From Lachnospiraceae bacterium UBA3850 (GTDB taxonomy: Bacteria > Bacillota > Clostridia > Lachnospirales > Lachnospiraceae), in contig DGHK01000039.1 in assembly GCA_002392655.1 (NCBI GenBank), forward strand, positions 29,987 to 93,986: DNA of 64,000 bases, written 5' to 3'. Shown piece after piece: positions 18,654 through 27,456 of the stretch (the stretch's first letter is position 1; each line of letters opens with the position of its first letter). The notes under the pieces are model-generated. The model was not told where the DNA came from, did no database searches, and was given only the letters and a program-made list of their open reading frames with translations. The position numbers were made by a program, and so were the translations under genes.

Positions 18654-19574
18654 ATGATATTTGCTGCATTTATTGTTCTTCACTACAAAAATTATAAGGA
18701 TACAGAAGCCTGTGTAAAATCACTTGAACGTTTACATGGGATAGAAAAATGCGCTGTTATTTTATATGATAATGGTTCAAATGATGGAAGCGCTGATATC
18801 CTGAAGGAGCATTTAAAAAACAGAAACAATGTAAGAGTAGTGAAAAGCGATATACCTGATGGGTTCAGCACCGGTAATAACAAGGCCTATGAAATCGCAA
18901 GAAAGCTTTCGCCTAAGTTTATTATAGCTTTAAATAACGATATCATAATAAAACAGAGGAACTTTCTATATATACTGAATCAGATAGGCAGGCGGGACCA
19001 ATACTACGTGATAGGTCCCGATATCTATGCACCGATGGTCAGGGAGCATCAGTCGCCGCTGTATGAAAAAAGCCCTGACATGGAAATGGTAGATAGGTTA
19101 ATAGAAGAAACGAAAAAGCATAAGGAGGATATCCGATTCTCTGCTGCATGGGAACAAAACAGGATAAAAAAGAATAAAATAAAGAGATTTATTCCTGCTT
19201 TTGTCATAGAAATTATCAGACTTTTTACAGGAAACAAAAAGTCAGAGCTTTGGAAAAATGAAGTAGAAAATCCTGTTTTTTCCGGAGCATGTATCATAGT
19301 GTCAGACTTGTTCATTAAAGAAAACAGTAAGCTGTTTGATCCTGAGACAAAGTTTTATTGTGAGGAACTGATACTCGCGAAGAGGTGCGAGACAAATAAT
19401 TATAGTACTCTATATACTCCGCAGATCAAGGTCAGACATATGCATGGTAAGTCTACACTTAACGCATATAAGGACATAAAGGATTATTTGGATTTCAGGT
19501 ATACAAATATGCTTGAATCATATGAGTTTTATAAATCATTAATTGAAGGTAATGAGTCAAAAAATGGAAAATGA
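18654..19574 (+). CDS. GT2 family glycosyltransferase
   Basis: 306 residues of the rhamnosyl/galactofuranosyl-type GT2 class. IVLHYKNYKDTEACVKSLE starts the GT-A fold, DNGSNDGSADIL holds the nucleotide-binding region, and FIIALNNDIII near residue 90 gives the metal-binding D. A basic loop (~165-200) and FSGACIIVSDLFIKE follow. The 3' end overlaps the next gene by about 23 bases, so these two GT2 genes are likely co-translated. Donor sugar unknown. Confidence 0.88.
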   Translation: MIFAAFIVLHYKNYKDTEACVKSLERLHGIEKCAVILYDNGSNDGSADILKEHLKNRNNVRVVKSDIPDGFSTGNNKAYEIARKLSPKFIIALNNDIIIKQRNFLYILNQIGRRDQYYVIGPDIYAPMVREHQSPLYEKSPDMEMVDRLIEETKKHKEDIRFSAAWEQNRIKKNKIKRFIPAFVIEIIRLFTGNKKSELWKNEVENPVFSGACIIVSDLFIKENSKLFDPETKFYCEELILAKRCETNNYSTLYTPQIKVRHMHGKSTLNAYKDIKDYLDFRYTNMLESYEFYKSLIEGNESKNGK

Positions 19575-20514
19575 TAAAGTGGCCGTTCTTTTGGCAACAT
19601 ATAATGGCGAAAAATATATATCCGAACAATTGGATTCTATCCTGAATCAGACTTATAAGGATATAACTATATATATACATGATGATGGTTCAACTGATGG
19701 TACGGTGGATATTCTTGAAGAGTATGTAAGAAAAAATCCCGGAAGGATTGTAATAGTAGATGGCAAAAGATGCGGCTCTGCCAGAAATAATTTCTTCTAT
19801 CTGATGGAATGTGTGCAGGAAAGCTATTATATGTTTTCGGACCAGGATGATGTCTGGCTTCCTGAAAAAATAGAAAAGAGCATGGCGAGAATAAAAAAAA
19901 CGGAGATGGAATATCCCGGTAAGCCTGCTTTGGTTTTCTCTAATATGAGGGTAGTCAAACATAATAAAGAACTGATAAGCGATTCATTTACAAGGTATAA
20001 TAATCTGGATACAGAGCATCTGGTGCTTAATTCGCTTATTGTTCAAAACTGTGGTGCAGGCTGCACTATGATGTTCAATAGAAAAACCAGAGACGAAGCA
20101 CTTAAGTATAAAATGTATGAGGATGCTTCCAAAATTCTTATTCATGACTGGTGGGTTGTACTTACTGCAGCCTCTCTGGGGAAGGTGGATTATATTGATG
20201 AAAAGCTGACTCTCTACAGACAGCATGGTAGTAACGAGGTGGGAGCGGTTAAAGAAGTTGGACTTAAAAAGCTTATGCAATTAGTGTTCTGGACCATAAC
20301 TCTTTCTCATATAAAGGAGACTAAGCAGAGAATCAGAGCATTCGTTGATCAGGGGAAGGCTTTATCGGTTTTTAAGCTTTCCGGAGAGAATAAGAAGATT
20401 GTATGTGTGATGCAGAGATTTGATGAAATGAGCAAGCTTCAGCGTATCCGTGCATTCAGACGTTACAGGATATATCGAAACAAGAGGAATATATGGCAGT
20501 TAATCTGCTTATAG
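19552..20514 (+). CDS. GT2 family glycosyltransferase
   Basis: About 320 residues. VAVLLATYNGEKYISEQLDS, HDDGSTDGT, FSDQDDVWLPEKIEK and DWWVVLTAASLGKVDYIDE are typical of rhamnosyltransferase-like GT2 enzymes. Starts at TTG 19543, ATG 19552 and ATG 19564 are all in frame; GAAGGT at 19545-19550 lies too close to 19552 and rather far from 19564, so the start is unsure. It overlaps the preceding GT2 gene. Probable cytoplasmic extender of the repeat unit. Confidence 0.87.
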   Translation: MSQKMENDKVAVLLATYNGEKYISEQLDSILNQTYKDITIYIHDDGSTDGTVDILEEYVRKNPGRIVIVDGKRCGSARNNFFYLMECVQESYYMFSDQDDVWLPEKIEKSMARIKKTEMEYPGKPALVFSNMRVVKHNKELISDSFTRYNNLDTEHLVLNSLIVQNCGAGCTMMFNRKTRDEALKYKMYEDASKILIHDWWVVLTAASLGKVDYIDEKLTLYRQHGSNEVGAVKEVGLKKLMQLVFWTITLSHIKETKQRIRAFVDQGKALSVFKLSGENKKIVCVMQRFDEMSKLQRIRAFRRYRIYRNKRNIWQLICL

Positions 20515-20530
20515 CAATGGGTAATTAGTT

Positions 20531-21610
20531 ATGTTGTATTATGTTGAAGAACATCTTACAGGTGAAGAAAACAGACTTTTGGGTGGAACGAAGGCAAGGG
20601 CTGACGTTGAAACTATTCTGTCTGAACTGGGGGCAGCTCCGATATTTGTAGGATATGATAAAAATAATCTGGAAAAAAACAGTACCCAAAAAATAAAACG
20701 GCATATTGATGTGAAGAAATCATGGGACGATATGTTTTCATCTCTTAAAAAAGGTGATACGGTTTTTATACAGTATGTTATATTGGAGCACAGTATATTT
20801 CTTTACAGGACATTAAAAAAAGCAAGGAAAAATAATATAAAGATAGTTTTTATTGTACATGATCTGGAAAGCTTTCAGTTTATGGACAGAGCCAGTTCAT
20901 CTCGCGGAAAAATCATGCGAGTAAGACTTGAAGAAAATTGTCTGAAATATGGAGACAGGATAATCGTTCATAATAATCGTATGAAGAAAATACTGGTTCA
21001 AAGAGGATATGCTGAAGAAAAGCAGATATCTCTTGGAATATTTGATTATCTGATAGATGATTATGACGCTGAAAGAATGAAGTCAAGAAAGCTGTCCCCT
21101 GACCTCCCGGTTATTATTTCCGGTAATCTCAGCAGAGAAAAATCAGGATATGTTTATGATCTTCCCGACTCGGTTGATTTTAATCTATATGGTGTTAATT
21201 ATAATGGGGAAGAAAATCCTAATGTCTCATACAAGGGTGCCTATGAACCTGAGGAGGTACCATATGTCATGAATGGAAGCTTTGGACTGGTGTGGGACGG
21301 AGAATCGAGTGAAAGCTGTGTAGGAAGCTTCGGAAGGTATCTGAAAATTAATAATCCACATAAAACATCTCTATATCTTGCTTCGGGAATACCCGTAGCT
21401 ATATGGAGGAAAGCAGCCCTGGCCGGCTTTATAATGAAGAACAAATGTGGAGTGGTTATAGATTCTATAGAAGACTTAGCTGCTATCAGAAATAATATGA
21501 CTATCGAGCAGTATGAACAGCTGAGGAAGAATGCCGAAAAGATAAGTAAAAAACTGAGAACGGGCTATTATCTGAAGAAGGTTGTAAAAAGATGTATAGA
21601 GGAAAGATGA
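20531..21610 (+). CDS. Gtf3/galactofuranosyltransferase-like glycosyltransferase
   Basis: 359 residues. MLYYVEEHLTGEENRLLGGTKARAD and later KKGDTVFIQY, IKIVFIVHDLESFQ, DRIIVHNNRMKKILVQ, PVIISGNLSREKSGYVYDLP and FGLVWDGESSESC fit the GT-B enzymes grouped as Gtf3-type or beta-1,6-galactofuranosyltransferases of the WbbI class. With glf in the same locus, transfer of galactofuranose is the favoured role, but glucosyl transfer is a fair alternative. The ribosome site is weak, and a weak start after a 16-base gap suggests coupling. Confidence 0.78.
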   Translation: MLYYVEEHLTGEENRLLGGTKARADVETILSELGAAPIFVGYDKNNLEKNSTQKIKRHIDVKKSWDDMFSSLKKGDTVFIQYVILEHSIFLYRTLKKARKNNIKIVFIVHDLESFQFMDRASSSRGKIMRVRLEENCLKYGDRIIVHNNRMKKILVQRGYAEEKQISLGIFDYLIDDYDAERMKSRKLSPDLPVIISGNLSREKSGYVYDLPDSVDFNLYGVNYNGEENPNVSYKGAYEPEEVPYVMNGSFGLVWDGESSESCVGSFGRYLKINNPHKTSLYLASGIPVAIWRKAALAGFIMKNKCGVVIDSIEDLAAIRNNMTIEQYEQLRKNAEKISKKLRTGYYLKKVVKRCIEER

Positions 21611-21623
21611 TCAGTGGTGGGAA

Positions 21624-23216
21624 ATGAATAATTCAAAAAAGAAAAAAATAATAATTATTTCCATAATTGCATCTATTGTTGTTATCACTGGACTGGGGCT
21701 TATCTTTTTACTTAATAGTAAGGATGATGAGCCACAGGCAGAGACTACAGAAGCTCCTGTTGCAACGGTAAATGATGCATCTTCAGGTGTGGCTGATGCA
21801 ACCACAGAGGAGGAGACTACAGAGGCTGAAATAAAGAAGGACCTTCATGCACCGGAGGTTGAGATAAAAGAGGATGGGTATAACAGATATACACTGACCT
21901 GGGATAAGCAAGACTCTGATAGCTATAAGATTTTTAGAAAAGAGAAAACTCTTGATTCTGAAAACTCTGACTGGAAAGAGGTAGGAACAGTAGAGAAAGA
22001 AGAGAGCTTTTCGACCGGTCGTCTGGAGCCTTTTTCGCAGTATGCTTTTCAAGTACGTATGACAGCCGGAAGCAAGACCTATGAAAGTGAAGAGTTAAGT
22101 ATCGAGACAGCAGAGTCGCCTCTCTATGCAACAGTATGGACAACCAGAGATATGGCAGTTTACGAAAGCGCTGATGGTGACTCTCAGATCGGAAGTGCAC
22201 CTGTGCTGAGTGCTTTTTCCGTGCTGGGAGAGGAAAACGGAAGATTCCTTGTCAGGACGAACGACGGGGAGGGCTATATCGACAGCAATTACTGTATGAT
22301 CAATCTTCCTGAATATATAGGAGAGCTCTGTAGATATGATATAACTAACAGTTATTCATCTATATACTGTGCACATAACTATGCGATTCCTTCTGTGACC
22401 GGAACGGTGGTAACAGGATATGAGCATGTACTTTTGGATGATGATACATTTGTAGTACCTCTTCTTTATCCGACTGCAAAGAAGCTGATAGCCGGAGCGA
22501 AAAGTGCAAGGGACGGGGGATATGTTATCAAGATAAATGATTCCTTCAGACCTTATGTGGCAACCAGATATATCTACGATGAAACATCGAAATGTCTGGA
22601 CTATATAACGCCGGGGTATGAATATTCAAGAATCAGCCTGGCTGATTACAGGGCAGGTGTATCAACAGGAACTATAGGCCTTGCAGGACTCACAAAGTAC
22701 GTGCCTGAGATAGTTTATGCAAGTGAGGGTGACACAGTCGGAACTGAGACGATTGATCCAAATGTTATGACATATAACAGAGCTATGCTTTCGGACAGCT
22801 ATGATCTCGGGGCGTTTCTGGCGGCAAAGGGGTCCACCCATAATCTGGGAGTTGCTATGGATATGACGCTGGAAACTATAGATGGAACAGAGCTTGATAT
22901 GCAGTCACATATGCATGATTTGAGCTATCATTCGGTTATGGCCTCAAACAACTCAAATGCAAATCTGCTGAAGAACTATATGGTTCCGGCAGGCTTCGGA
23001 ATGATAAGCAGTGAATGGTGGCATTTTCAGGATAATGATTCAAAGTCCACACTAGGTCTTTCGTCAGTTTCAAATGGAGTTTCCATAGAAGGCTGGAAGA
23101 AGAATGACATCGGATGGAGATACAGAAAAGCTAACGGAGAATACTTTGTAAACTGCACAGAGGAAATCAATGGAAGGAGATATGACTTTGACAAAGATGG
23201 ATACACAGAGAGATAA
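21624..23216 (+). CDS. Membrane-anchored VanY-type M15 carboxypeptidase with FN3, SH3 and wall-binding repeat
   Basis: 530 residues. An N-terminal span (~8-29) is followed by a Thr/Glu-rich linker, a fibronectin-III-like domain (~72-155), an SH3-like domain (~165-220) and an M15 peptidase domain. Zinc-site motifs are HNLGVAMD near 406-413 and EWWH near 464-467. The last ~45 residues form one W/Y-rich repeat (GWKKNDIGWRYRKANGEYF). Such enzymes trim the terminal D-Ala of peptidoglycan stems outside the membrane. It is 13 bases after the glycosyltransferase gene and overlaps the next gene, tying wall trimming to the glycan locus. Confidence 0.88.
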   Translation: MNNSKKKKIIIISIIASIVVITGLGLIFLLNSKDDEPQAETTEAPVATVNDASSGVADATTEEETTEAEIKKDLHAPEVEIKEDGYNRYTLTWDKQDSDSYKIFRKEKTLDSENSDWKEVGTVEKEESFSTGRLEPFSQYAFQVRMTAGSKTYESEELSIETAESPLYATVWTTRDMAVYESADGDSQIGSAPVLSAFSVLGEENGRFLVRTNDGEGYIDSNYCMINLPEYIGELCRYDITNSYSSIYCAHNYAIPSVTGTVVTGYEHVLLDDDTFVVPLLYPTAKKLIAGAKSARDGGYVIKINDSFRPYVATRYIYDETSKCLDYITPGYEYSRISLADYRAGVSTGTIGLAGLTKYVPEIVYASEGDTVGTETIDPNVMTYNRAMLSDSYDLGAFLAAKGSTHNLGVAMDMTLETIDGTELDMQSHMHDLSYHSVMASNNSNANLLKNYMVPAGFGMISSEWWHFQDNDSKSTLGLSSVSNGVSIEGWKKNDIGWRYRKANGEYFVNCTEEINGRRYDFDKDGYTER

Positions 23217-24228
23217 TTCTCTTTCATATATGCGTGTTTTTGCAGCACTTGCTATAGTTATACTGCATGTGTTTCAGTATGTTATAGAAGGATTTAATAT
23301 AATGGGAACGGATAAGATTGCATCTATATCAATCCGAAACAGCACTCTGTGGGCTGTTCCTATATTTGTTCTTGTGTCAGGAGCACTCCTACTGGATGAT
23401 TCGCGAGAGATAACATATGGCAGACTTTTCAGACGTTACATACTGAGAATAGCAGTTGTTCTTGTCTGTACACTTTTCATCTATGAGTTAGTGGATGCGA
23501 TTATATATAAAGATACGATAGATATGCACTTTTTCTTAAAGGGGCTTAAGAATCTGTTCTTCGGTACAGGCTGGAAGCCGCTGTGGTATCTCTATATGCT
23601 GCTAGCCATATACCTGATGCTTCCTATCTACAGACTTGCGGCAAAGTCAATGAGTGCAAAGGATTCTCGATATCTGATAATAGTCCTCTTTATATTCCAG
23701 TCTGTTTTTTCTTGTGTTGAGAAGTTCACAAGCAGAAAGAGTGGCTTCTATATCTGCGTTTATACGGTTTATACTCTTTACTTTTTTGCAGGACATGCTA
23801 TATACAAGGGACATATACGTTTTAAAACCATACCGGCAGTAATCCTTTTGATAATTAGTTCGGTGGCAAATGTTATTCTGACTATCATGTCCTTTAAGCT
23901 TGGTCTGAAAGGGGTTTATGGTGCGATGAACAATTATGCCTCATCTATAGTTGTAGTACAGTCACTCTGCCTCTTCAGTCTGCTGCTGAAACTCAGAAGT
24001 GAGAAAACGGGAATACTTGGACGAGCACTTCTGGCCGTAGATAAGGTGACTCTCGGTATATATCTGGTACACCTGATAATACTTAGAGTAGTGATATACT
24101 CGATGAAGTGGAATCCGTTTAAGTATGGCATATATATGACATTTTTACTTGCCTTTGGAATCTTTGTAGTGTCATTCATAATTGCGAGAGTTTTACATAT
24201 GATTCCACTTGTGAAGAGGTTCATCTAA
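23182..24228 (+). CDS. Acyltransferase-3 family membrane protein
   Basis: About 348 residues, ten spans. SYMRVFAALAIVILHVFQYV carries the family's Arg and His near the N-terminus, then AVPIFVLVSGALLL and GWKPLWYLYMLLAIYLMLPI. GGAAGGAG at 23172-23179 lies inside the previous gene; in-frame starts at ATG 23170, ATG 23182, TTG 23188 and ATG 23197 are possible, with TTG 23188 best spaced. The overlap of up to 47 bases with the peptidase gene indicates coupled translation. Third acyltransferase of this family in the locus; acceptor unknown. Confidence 0.83.
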   Translation: MTLTKMDTQRDNSLSYMRVFAALAIVILHVFQYVIEGFNIMGTDKIASISIRNSTLWAVPIFVLVSGALLLDDSREITYGRLFRRYILRIAVVLVCTLFIYELVDAIIYKDTIDMHFFLKGLKNLFFGTGWKPLWYLYMLLAIYLMLPIYRLAAKSMSAKDSRYLIIVLFIFQSVFSCVEKFTSRKSGFYICVYTVYTLYFFAGHAIYKGHIRFKTIPAVILLIISSVANVILTIMSFKLGLKGVYGAMNNYASSIVVVQSLCLFSLLLKLRSEKTGILGRALLAVDKVTLGIYLVHLIILRVVIYSMKWNPFKYGIYMTFLLAFGIFVVSFIIARVLHMIPLVKRFI

Positions 24229-24236
24229 TGGAGACT

Positions 24237-24265
24237 TTGTTGTGAAAAAGATATATATGTAGTAT
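24237..24265 (+). promoter_or_regulatory. Predicted sigma-A promoter before the transglutaminase-like gene
   Basis: TTGTTG at 24237-24242 and TAGTAT at 24260-24265 are 17 bases apart; TATAAT at 24263-24268 is an alternative -10. It lies in the 74-base gap before ATG 24303, suggesting the gene is also transcribed on its own. Confidence 0.5.
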
Positions 24266-24302
24266 AATATACTGCATATATGATATAAATTGGAGGCGTG
24301 TC

Positions 24303-25487
24303 ATGAAAAAAAGAGCTATATCAATTTTACTATCATTGGTGATAGTTGGTTCCTTGCTGGGAAGCAGTTCATCCGCATATGCGGCATCAGGTGGCTGGCA
24401 GCAGGATGAAAAAGGATATTGGTATGCGAGTGAAGATGGAAGTGCTGTAAAAAATGACTGGAGACAGATAGATGGATATTGGTATCTGTTTGATGAAAAT
24501 GGATATATGTGTACAGGCTGGCAGACAGTTTCCGGATACAGGTACTATCTATACGACACCGGAGTTATGGCTCATGATACCACTGTTGATGGAGTATGGC
24601 TTAATCACGATGGTACTGCAGCGTCTGAAGGCTGGGTTAAGGGCTCAGGCGGATGGTGGTATGAGTACGAGGATGGAAGCTATCCATGGGAGCAGTGGAA
24701 GGATATAGACGGTCAGACATATTATTTCGGATATAGCGGATATATGTACACCGGATGGCTCTACTACGATGGAAATTATTATTATCTGAATACAGATGGA
24801 ACTCTTGCGAGAGATACCTGGATTGGAAATGACTACGTAGATAAGGATGGTATCTGGTCTGAGTCAGCAAACTCAGGCGGTGGATGGCTATATAAGAATA
24901 GACATTGGTACTATTATCTAAATGGAGTTATGGTACAAGGCTGGCTCTCTGTAGGTGGCGGCAACTGGTATTACTTCTATACTGAGAATGATGGATTTAA
25001 TCAAACACCGGGAACAATGGCAACAGATGTTTTCGTGGATGACTGGTATGTAACACCTGTAGGAATAGCAAATGAGTCTACAGCTGAAGCAAAAAAGATC
25101 GTAGATTCACATGGTAGAGACCTGCATGCGGCATATAACTGGGCTGCGACACTTTCTTATTCAGGAAGACATATATATCTTGAATCATGGGGAAGCGGAG
25201 CGCTTGCACATCAGGGTTATAGTCAGTGGACCGGAAACTGCTTTGTTATGGCAGCGTCCTTCTACAACATGGCACTTTGCCTTGGCTATAATGCTCATCA
25301 GGTATCCGGTTTTGTCGGCTCCAGAAGTGGTGGTCTGGCACCTCACTCATGGGTTGAGATAGATGAGGCAGACGGAACCTGGGTATATGATCCGAACAGG
25401 ACTATGGAAACAGGCGTAGATGCATGGCATATCTATTATGGAAAACCCGGTTCATGGATGTATCAGCAGTATCATAGGATGAATTAG
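24303..25487 (+). CDS. Secreted transglutaminase-like protein with W/Y-rich wall-binding repeats
   Basis: 394 residues. A signal peptide ends near SSAYAA. Residues ~30-255 are about eight W/Y-rich wall-binding repeats (DIDGQTYYFGYSGYMYTGW-like). The C-terminal ~125 residues hold a transglutaminase-like core: Cys in GNCFVMAASFYNMA (~313), His in PHSWVEI (~349) and Asp in YDPNR (~363), the Cys-His-Asp triad of the superfamily. Repeats first and enzyme last is the reverse of many wall hydrolases. Likely a surface protease, amidase or cross-linker; the superfamily covers all three. It closes the polysaccharide locus and has AGGCG before the ATG. Confidence 0.85.
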   Translation: MKKRAISILLSLVIVGSLLGSSSSAYAASGGWQQDEKGYWYASEDGSAVKNDWRQIDGYWYLFDENGYMCTGWQTVSGYRYYLYDTGVMAHDTTVDGVWLNHDGTAASEGWVKGSGGWWYEYEDGSYPWEQWKDIDGQTYYFGYSGYMYTGWLYYDGNYYYLNTDGTLARDTWIGNDYVDKDGIWSESANSGGGWLYKNRHWYYYLNGVMVQGWLSVGGGNWYYFYTENDGFNQTPGTMATDVFVDDWYVTPVGIANESTAEAKKIVDSHGRDLHAAYNWAATLSYSGRHIYLESWGSGALAHQGYSQWTGNCFVMAASFYNMALCLGYNAHQVSGFVGSRSGGLAPHSWVEIDEADGTWVYDPNRTMETGVDAWHIYYGKPGSWMYQQYHRMN

Positions 25488-25503
25488 GAAAAGAGGATGA
25501 GTT

Positions 25504-25959
25504 ATGAAAAAAACTATAAAACTTGCACTTCTTGTTTCTGTAATGTGCTTTGCCGCAAGTGGATGTGGAGATTCAGATGATAAGACCACACAAGCTGCTA
25601 CAGAAGCTACTACAGAAGCTGCGACCGAGAAGACTACGGAGAAGAAAGAAGAAAAAACAGAGGCAGCAAAGGATAAGAAGAAGGAAGAAAAGAAGACTGA
25701 AGCAAAGACTGAGGAGAAGACTACTGAGGCAACTACGGAAAAAGCAACAGAAGCAGCAAAGCCGAAGAAAAAGAAGCAGACAGCAGCTCCTGCAACTGAA
25801 GCTGCAACAGAAGCGGAGACCGAAGCTCCCGCTGCTGAGCCGGCCACAGAGGCACCTGCTGCAGAGCCTGCGACAGAGGCAGCTCCGCCTGCACCGGAAC
25901 CTGCACCTGAAACCAGTCCGGATGACGGATGCATCGGTGATGACGGTCTGACATACTAA
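25504..25959 (+). CDS. Small lipoprotein consisting mainly of a Thr/Glu/Ala/Lys/Pro linker
   Basis: 151 residues. A short basic N-terminus, hydrophobic core and AASGCG give a lipoprotein signal with Cys21 as the acylation site. Everything from ~25 to ~138 is low-complexity (TEATTEA, KKEEKK, APAAEPATEA), and the only other feature is the short tail SPDDGCIGDDGLTY. No folded domain can be seen. It may be a spacer or a remnant of a larger exported protein. The ORF is real because of the lipobox, ribosome site and position; shadow frames here are also long because of base bias. Confidence 0.7.
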   Translation: MKKTIKLALLVSVMCFAASGCGDSDDKTTQAATEATTEAATEKTTEKKEEKTEAAKDKKKEEKKTEAKTEEKTTEATTEKATEAAKPKKKKQTAAPATEAATEAETEAPAAEPATEAPAAEPATEAAPPAPEPAPETSPDDGCIGDDGLTY

Positions 25960-25995
25960 GGGAGGTTCTTTGGAGTATAGCGAAGGGGGTTCAAT

Positions 25996-26667
25996 ATGGA
26001 TAATAAGGCTATGTACAAGTTGTCATATGGACTTTTTGTTCTGACAACGAAGGTTGGAGATAAGCATAATGGCTGTATCACTAACACAGCTATTCAGGTT
26101 ACAACTGATCCGAACAGAATTGCATTTGCGGTGAATAAACTGAATTATACACATGACATGCTGCTTGAATCGAAGGTGTTTAATATATCAATCATCAGCG
26201 AAGCAGCAGATTTCGAGCTGTTCAAGAGATTCGGCTTCCAGTCCGGAAGAGAAGTGAATAAGTTCCAGGGTTACGGCAAGATAGGGCTTGGCTCAAATGG
26301 AATCACATATATCAAGGACGGAACCAATGCCTATATCTCAGGAACAGTGTATGATACAGTTGATCTGGGCACACATACGCTTTTTATATGTGATGTTACT
26401 GATATGGAATTACTTTCTGACGCAGATGGAAATGTAGCCAGATCAGCAACCTATGAATACTATCAGGAAAATATCAAGCCGAAGCCACAGGATATTAAAA
26501 AGGGCGATGAGGTCGGCACACTTGTTAAGGACGAGAATGAGAAGGGACAGACCGTCTGGGTATGTAAGGTTTGCGGTTACGTATATGAAGGAGAAGACCT
26601 TCCTGAGGATTTTATCTGTCCTTGGTGTAAACACCCTGCATCTGATTTCGAAAAGCAGGTTAGGTAG
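25996..26667 (+). CDS. Flavin reductase-like / rubredoxin fusion protein
   Basis: 223 residues. The first ~165 form a flavin-binding split-barrel domain (YKLSYGLFVLTTKVGDKHNG, NTAIQVTTDPNRIAFAVNK, FKRFGFQSGREVNKF). A rubredoxin domain follows: WVCKVCGYVYEGE and FICPWCKHPASDF give the four iron-ligand cysteines. This is the layout of high-molecular-weight rubredoxin (Hrb), which passes electrons from NAD(P)H to flavodiiron oxygen or NO reductases in anaerobes. No flavodiiron partner is in the window. Followed by a strong terminator, so it is probably the end of its unit. Confidence 0.9.
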   Translation: MDNKAMYKLSYGLFVLTTKVGDKHNGCITNTAIQVTTDPNRIAFAVNKLNYTHDMLLESKVFNISIISEAADFELFKRFGFQSGREVNKFQGYGKIGLGSNGITYIKDGTNAYISGTVYDTVDLGTHTLFICDVTDMELLSDADGNVARSATYEYYQENIKPKPQDIKKGDEVGTLVKDENEKGQTVWVCKVCGYVYEGEDLPEDFICPWCKHPASDFEKQVR

Positions 26668-26703
26668 AGGATTAAAAAAATAAAAAAAATTTAAAATTTC
26701 CTG

Positions 26704-26732
26704 TTGACATATGTATATCTTTCTGATAACAT
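26704..26732 (+). promoter_or_regulatory. Predicted sigma-A promoter overlapping a terminator
   Basis: TTGACA at 26704-26709 and TAACAT at 26727-26732 are 17 bases apart, behind an A/T-rich tract resembling an UP element. Transcription would begin near 26739, inside the left arm of the hairpin at 26733-26764, and serve the two paralogous genes downstream. Confidence 0.6.
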
Positions 26733-26775
26733 ACTCTGGTTTTGCAAAAACGCAGAACCAGAGTTTATTTTTTTA
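26733..26775 (+). terminator. Intrinsic terminator after the flavin reductase-rubredoxin gene
   Basis: ACTCTGGTTTTGC (26733-26745), a six-base A-rich loop and GCAGAACCAGAGT (26752-26764) form a 13-bp stem with one G-T pair, followed by TTATTTTTTTA. It ends the upstream transcript; a transcript from the overlapping promoter would lack the first bases of the stem. Confidence 0.8.
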
Positions 26776-26798
26776 GGGGAAGTATAAAGGAGGATTAC

Positions 26799-27428
26799 AT
26801 GAGAGAGGAAATGACTGGTTCTGTAAACGAAACACCAAAGAATAAGTATAGGATGTCAAGTGTAAATGAGACAACCGAAAAGGAAACAAGCGTAAATGAG
26901 ACAAGCGCTGATGTAGAAAAAGAATGTATACCTGAGAGCTCATATACAGTTGAGCATCCATCATATGATCAGCCATCATATAATCAGCCATCATATAATC
27001 AGGCTCCGGTAGTTGATGATACAGTAGTTGTAAAGAATAAGGGCTTTCAGTTCAGTCCGATAGTTATACTCGTAGCAGTCGCTGTTCTCGTTATGGGAGT
27101 GCTGCTTGTAAAGGATATATTCCACAAGGAACCTGGTACATTAGATGGTCAGTATGAATTTGCATATGCTGAAGCAGATGGAAGAGAAGTATCTCCTGAA
27201 GAAGCTCGTGCTTGGGGAGTAGATGCAGTTGGTATGACAATGGATATAAATGGTGATTCAGCTGTTGTAACTCTTCATGGAGTTGAAAGAGAGTGTGATC
27301 TTGAAGTAGTTGGAGATGAAATAACACTTACAAGAGGAGATAAAGTTATTACCGGTAAGGTTGATCTCTATGAAGAGACTATAACAATGGAAATGAACTC
27401 CGGCGATGTAATATTTGAGAAGATTTGA
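26799..27428 (+). CDS. Single-span membrane protein with extracellular beta-rich domain (paralogue A)
   Basis: 209 residues from ATG 26799, which follows AAAGGAGGA; an ORF extension upstream would run through the terminator. The cytoplasmic part has three SVNET repeats (~5-35) and tandem YNQPS-type repeats (~60-72), then one span (IVILVAVAVLVMGVLLV, ~92-110) and an outside domain of ~95 residues beginning KEPGTLDGQYEF and ending VIFEKI. The outside domain resembles small lipocalin-like domains of Lachnospiraceae, function unknown. The next gene is a diverged tandem copy. Confidence 0.75.
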   Translation: MREEMTGSVNETPKNKYRMSSVNETTEKETSVNETSADVEKECIPESSYTVEHPSYDQPSYNQPSYNQAPVVDDTVVVKNKGFQFSPIVILVAVAVLVMGVLLVKDIFHKEPGTLDGQYEFAYAEADGREVSPEEARAWGVDAVGMTMDINGDSAVVTLHGVERECDLEVVGDEITLTRGDKVITGKVDLYEETITMEMNSGDVIFEKI

Positions 27429-27456
27429 GGTATTAATTTACATTAAGGAGTTAGTC

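Noticed and set aside
25452-25934. A long minus-strand Ala/Ser/Val-rich ORF, and another + frame ORF, over the linker lipoprotein
   Set aside because: Low-complexity GCA/ACA/GAA repeats leave all frames open; only the + strand frame with a lipobox and ribosome site is credible.
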